DNA of 9,485 nucleotides from CAYYBZ01 sp964470285 [NCBI: uncultured Oligoflexia bacterium] (GTDB lineage: Bacteria; Bdellovibrionota_G; CAYYBZ01), in NCBI GenBank assembly GCA_964470285.1, contig CAYYBZ010000010.1, positions 1,130-10,614 on the forward strand, written 5' to 3'. The notes under the pieces are model-generated. The model worked only from the letters and a program-made list of their open reading frames with translations, was not told where the DNA came from and searched no databases. The position numbers and the translations under genes are program-made. Shown piece by piece: positions 8,495 to 9,485 of this stretch (the stretch's first letter is position 1; each line of letters opens with the position of its first letter).

Positions 8495-8938
8495 TTAGAA
8501 ATCTTCATCTTCCCATTCGTCTTCTTCGTCACCTGCAGCGTCGCCTTGCTCATCACCCAGAATATCACTGACATCGTCATCGCTTAAATTGGAATCAGGG
8601 CTGTCACCTCCTGCCGGTGCGGGGGCTATAGGATCTGAAGGAGCGGAAACTGCCGGCGCTTTTGCAGCCGTGGAAGGCTTGACTAAAGGCGCATAAACAG
8701 TTCCTGTTTTTCCGCTGCCGGTCTTTACAAGAAGTCTGTTGCCGATTTTGCTTCCTAAATACTCAAGTTTGGCTCCGATATCTACATACTCTACAATCTG
8801 CGACTTATCATATTGATCGCGTATATTCGCTCCCCCGTTGTCTACTGAAGGATTGTAAATAACTTCGTAAGTCTGGGCAAAGCAGACACCTATCGATAGA
8901 GTGAAGATGAGAAAAGTTAAAGCAATGATTTTTTTCAT
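8495..8938 (-). CDS. Exported bacterial SH3-domain protein with acidic C-terminal tail
   Basis: This 147-residue protein starts with a clear Sec signal peptide: MKK, a hydrophobic core, and a likely cleavage after CFA, near residue 21. Residues about 23-87 look like one bacterial SH3 domain (GANIRDQYDKSQIVEYVDIG, then LEYLG, and TGSGKTGTVYAPLVK). Such domains often bind peptidoglycan or other envelope ligands. Residues 88-112 are an Ala/Pro-rich linker. Residues 113-147 are dominated by Asp and Glu, ending DEEDEWEDEDF. It is probably periplasmic or secreted. The Cys at 19 is not in a convincing lipobox. The start is supported by AAGGAG (complement of 8945-8950) with 6-nt spacing. It is a single-gene unit with its own promoter and terminator. 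The tail could bind metal or a basic partner, but no function is established. Confidence 0.85.
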   Translation of the reverse strand: MKKIIALTFLIFTLSIGVCFAQTYEVIYNPSVDNGGANIRDQYDKSQIVEYVDIGAKLEYLGSKIGNRLLVKTGSGKTGTVYAPLVKPSTAAKAPAVSAPSDPIAPAPAGGDSPDSNLSDDDVSDILGDEQGDAAGDEEDEWEDEDF

Positions 8939-8974
8939 ATTTTGCTCCTTTAAATATAATCCGCTTAAATATAA

Positions 8975-9002
8975 ATGCTATCATGAAAGATAGTTAAGTC
9001 AA
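8975..9002 (-). promoter_or_regulatory. Promoter of the SH3-domain gene
   Basis: Reading the minus strand, TTGACT (complement of 8997-9002, 5 of 6 to consensus) is followed after 16 nt by TAGCAT (complement of 8975-8980, 4 of 6). Transcription would begin near 8968, leaving a leader of about 30 nt that includes the AAGGAG site. This is a sigma70-type prediction from sequence alone. Confidence 0.5.
8978..8993. repeat. Short palindrome in the SH3-gene promoter
   Basis: CTATC-ATGAAA-GATAG is a perfect 5-bp inverted repeat with a 6-nt centre, lying almost wholly between the predicted -35 and -10 boxes. The position suits a repressor operator, but the arms are short and chance is a real alternative. 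No regulator gene lies nearby. Confidence 0.35.
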
Positions 9003-9062
9003 ACAAATTTATAAATTAATCAAATGATTCAAGCTAGTTCCACTCATAATTCTTAAATTGGA

Positions 9063-9089
9063 CTCCCCTTAAAAAAGGTGATATAGGAG
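9063..9089. repeat. Imperfect inverted repeat in the intergenic region before the tRNA
   Basis: CTCC-CCTT at 9063-9070 can pair with AAGG at 9075-9078 and GGAG at 9086-9089, with an AAAA loop and a TGATATA bulge. It could be the trace of an old palindromic repeat. Otherwise the 9003-9158 stretch shows no gene, and no convincing tRNA promoter: TAGACA at 9105-9110 and TTTAAT at 9131-9136 are 20 nt apart, which is too far. Confidence 0.25.
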
Positions 9090-9158
9090 ATGATCTTTAT
9101 TTTATAGACAACGAGGCTACATTTTTGTTCTTTAATATTAACAGGCCCACAATATAAA

Positions 9159-9234
9159 CGGGGCGTAGCGCAGCCTGGTTTAGCGCGCCTGCCTTGGGAG
9201 CAGGAGGTCGCTGGTTCGAATCCAGTCGCCCCGA
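9159..9234 (+). tRNA. tRNA-Pro(UGG)
   Basis: The full cloverleaf is visible. The acceptor arms CGGGGCG (9159-9165) and CGCCCCG (9227-9233) pair over 7 bp, with A9234 as discriminator. The D arm is GCGCAGCCTGGTTTAGCGC. The anticodon stem CCTGC/GCAGG holds the loop CTTGGGA, giving anticodon TGG (9195-9197) with G at position 37, as expected for proline. The T arm is GCTGG-TTCGAAT-CCAGT with one G-U pair. C1-G72 is typical of bacterial tRNA-Pro. It reads CCA and, by wobble, other CCN codons. The 3' CCA is not encoded (the next bases are TATT), so a CCA-adding enzyme is needed. Confidence 0.97.
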
Positions 9235-9271
9235 TATTAAATAGCCCACCTTTTGGTGGGCTATTTAATAT
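9234..9271 (+). terminator. tRNA-Pro terminator hairpin (17-bp stem)
   Basis: ATATTAAATAGCCCACC (9234-9250) and GGTGGGCTATTTAATAT (9255-9271) are perfectly complementary around a TTTT loop. The GC-rich core AGCCCACC/GGTGGGCT followed by the T-rich ATTTAATATT fits intrinsic termination right after the tRNA. The stem overlaps the tRNA's discriminator base. Because it is symmetric it could act in both directions. Confidence 0.8.
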
Positions 9272-9295
9272 TAGGACGGCTGTATAGAGAACAAC
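9241..9295 (+). repeat. Direct repeat, copy 1 (55 bp, includes terminator core)
   Basis: The stretch starts with ATAGCCCACC, holds the terminator core, and continues through TTAGGACGGCTGTATAGAG to AACAAC. It is identical to the last 55 bases of the window. Identity begins exactly here: base 9240 is A, while the corresponding 9430 is T. The distance between copies is 190 bases. Confidence 0.95.
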
Positions 9296-9430
9296 GATAG
9301 CGGAGGTATCACCGCATTGAAAGTAGAAGACATCGCAAGAACGTACCGGAGCTTCCGCCGGTGAGAATCCAAAAGATTTTCCATCTGTGAAAAGACGAAA
9401 CCTTAGTTTTGATCTTTTCACATCTACTTT
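9296..9430. other. Non-coding spacer between the direct repeats, unidentified
   Basis: These 135 bases carry no recognisable gene. They contain small pairing segments: GCGG (9300-9303) with CCGC (9312-9315), and an ACCGG...CCGGT pair around the AGCTTCCG loop near 9346-9363. A long hairpin follows at 9386-9422. They are richer in stem-forming GC blocks than the genes around them. They could be a structured RNA, the body of a repeat unit or the remnant of a small element. I do not recognise a known riboswitch or RNA family in them. Confidence 0.4.
9386..9422. repeat. Long hairpin in the spacer
   Basis: TGTGAAAAGA (9386-9395) pairs perfectly with TCTTTTCACA (9413-9422). Inside it, CGAAAC (9396-9401) pairs with GTTTTG (9406-9411) through one G-U pair, leaving a CTTA loop and a single bulged A at 9412. 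The 16-pair stem is too good for chance. It lacks a following T tract, so it is not an obvious terminator. Confidence 0.75.
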
Positions 9431-9454
9431 ATAGCCCACCTTTTGGTGGGCTAT
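9431..9454 (+). terminator. Second copy of the terminator hairpin
   Basis: ATAGCCCACC (9431-9440) and GGTGGGCTAT (9445-9454) form a 10-bp stem with a TTTT loop, followed by TTAATATTAGG. It is the same hairpin as after the tRNA, but its stem is cut from 17 to 10 bp because the bases before 9431 differ. It would end any transcript crossing the preceding spacer. Confidence 0.65.
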
Positions 9455-9485
9455 TTAATATTAGGACGGCTGTATAGAGAACAAC
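9431..9485 (+). repeat. Direct repeat, copy 2 (runs to the window end)
   Basis: These 55 bases are identical to 9241-9295 and end exactly at the last base of the window, so the true length of the repeat is unknown. If the match continues beyond the edge, the 190-base unit 9241-9430 is a tandem repeat. Confidence 0.95.

Noticed and set aside
8495-8938. SH3 protein as a lipoprotein anchored through Cys19
   Set aside because: The residues before the Cys (SIGV) do not fit a lipobox well, whereas CFA-Q is a good signal peptidase I site.
9296-9430. Cobalamin or TPP riboswitch (GGTGAGAATCC resembles part of their conserved boxes)
   Set aside because: Only a few bases match, the other conserved elements are missing, and no gene that it could control is visible downstream.
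9053-9439. Minus-strand reading frame of 128 codons across the tRNA and repeat
   Set aside because: It runs antisense through tRNA-Pro and its terminator. Its GATGFEPATSCSQGRR-type segment is the well-known false protein produced by translating the complement of a tRNA-Pro gene.
9159-9485. tRNA-Pro as the attachment site of an integrated element
   Set aside because: The direct repeat begins 7 bases after the tRNA and includes none of its 3' end, and no integrase is visible. It does not look like an att duplication.

Overview
The window is a moderately AT-rich bacterial segment dominated by an alpha-glucan/trehalose gene cluster on the + strand, followed by a small accessory stretch and a tRNA region. 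The organism cannot be named from the sequence. Bacterial Shine-Dalgarno sites, tightly packed GH13/GH57 genes, a signal-peptide SH3 protein and a tRNA-Pro without an encoded CCA suggest a free-living, probably Gram-negative bacterium that stores glycogen and makes trehalose. Any lineage assignment would be a guess.

Region 1 (1-7541) is one apparent operon: the 3' end of glgB (glycogen branching enzyme), treZ (malto-oligosyltrehalose trehalohydrolase), a GH57/DUF3536 protein of unproven activity, and treY (malto-oligosyltrehalose synthase). The junctions are 6 nt, 0 nt and a 1-nt TGATG overlap, so the genes are probably co-transcribed and translationally coupled. TreY turns the reducing end of an alpha-1,4-glucan into an alpha,alpha-1,1-linked trehalosyl end, and TreZ releases trehalose. 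GlgB builds the branched glucan. The GH57 protein sits between the two trehalose enzymes and probably acts on the same glucan pool. No treX debranching gene is present in the window.

Region 2 (7542-8494) holds the wreck of a dienelactone hydrolase gene (nucleophile elbow and extreme C terminus kept, middle and N terminus lost). It is followed by an intact histidine-phosphatase gene whose near-perfect -10 box lies so close to its ATG that the mRNA may be leaderless. A hairpin terminator at 8440-8464 serves this gene and the convergent gene beyond it.

Region 3 (8495-9158) has a minus-strand gene for an exported bacterial SH3 protein with an Ala/Pro linker and a very acidic tail. Its own promoter overlaps a short palindrome. 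The rest, up to the tRNA, is non-coding.

Region 4 (9159-9485) has tRNA-Pro(UGG), a strong terminator hairpin, and a 190-base-period direct repeat. The terminator and the following sequence recur exactly (55 bases) at the very end of the window. The spacer between copies holds a long unexplained hairpin. This tail may be a tandem array, a structured element or an assembly break, and it is the least understood part of the window.
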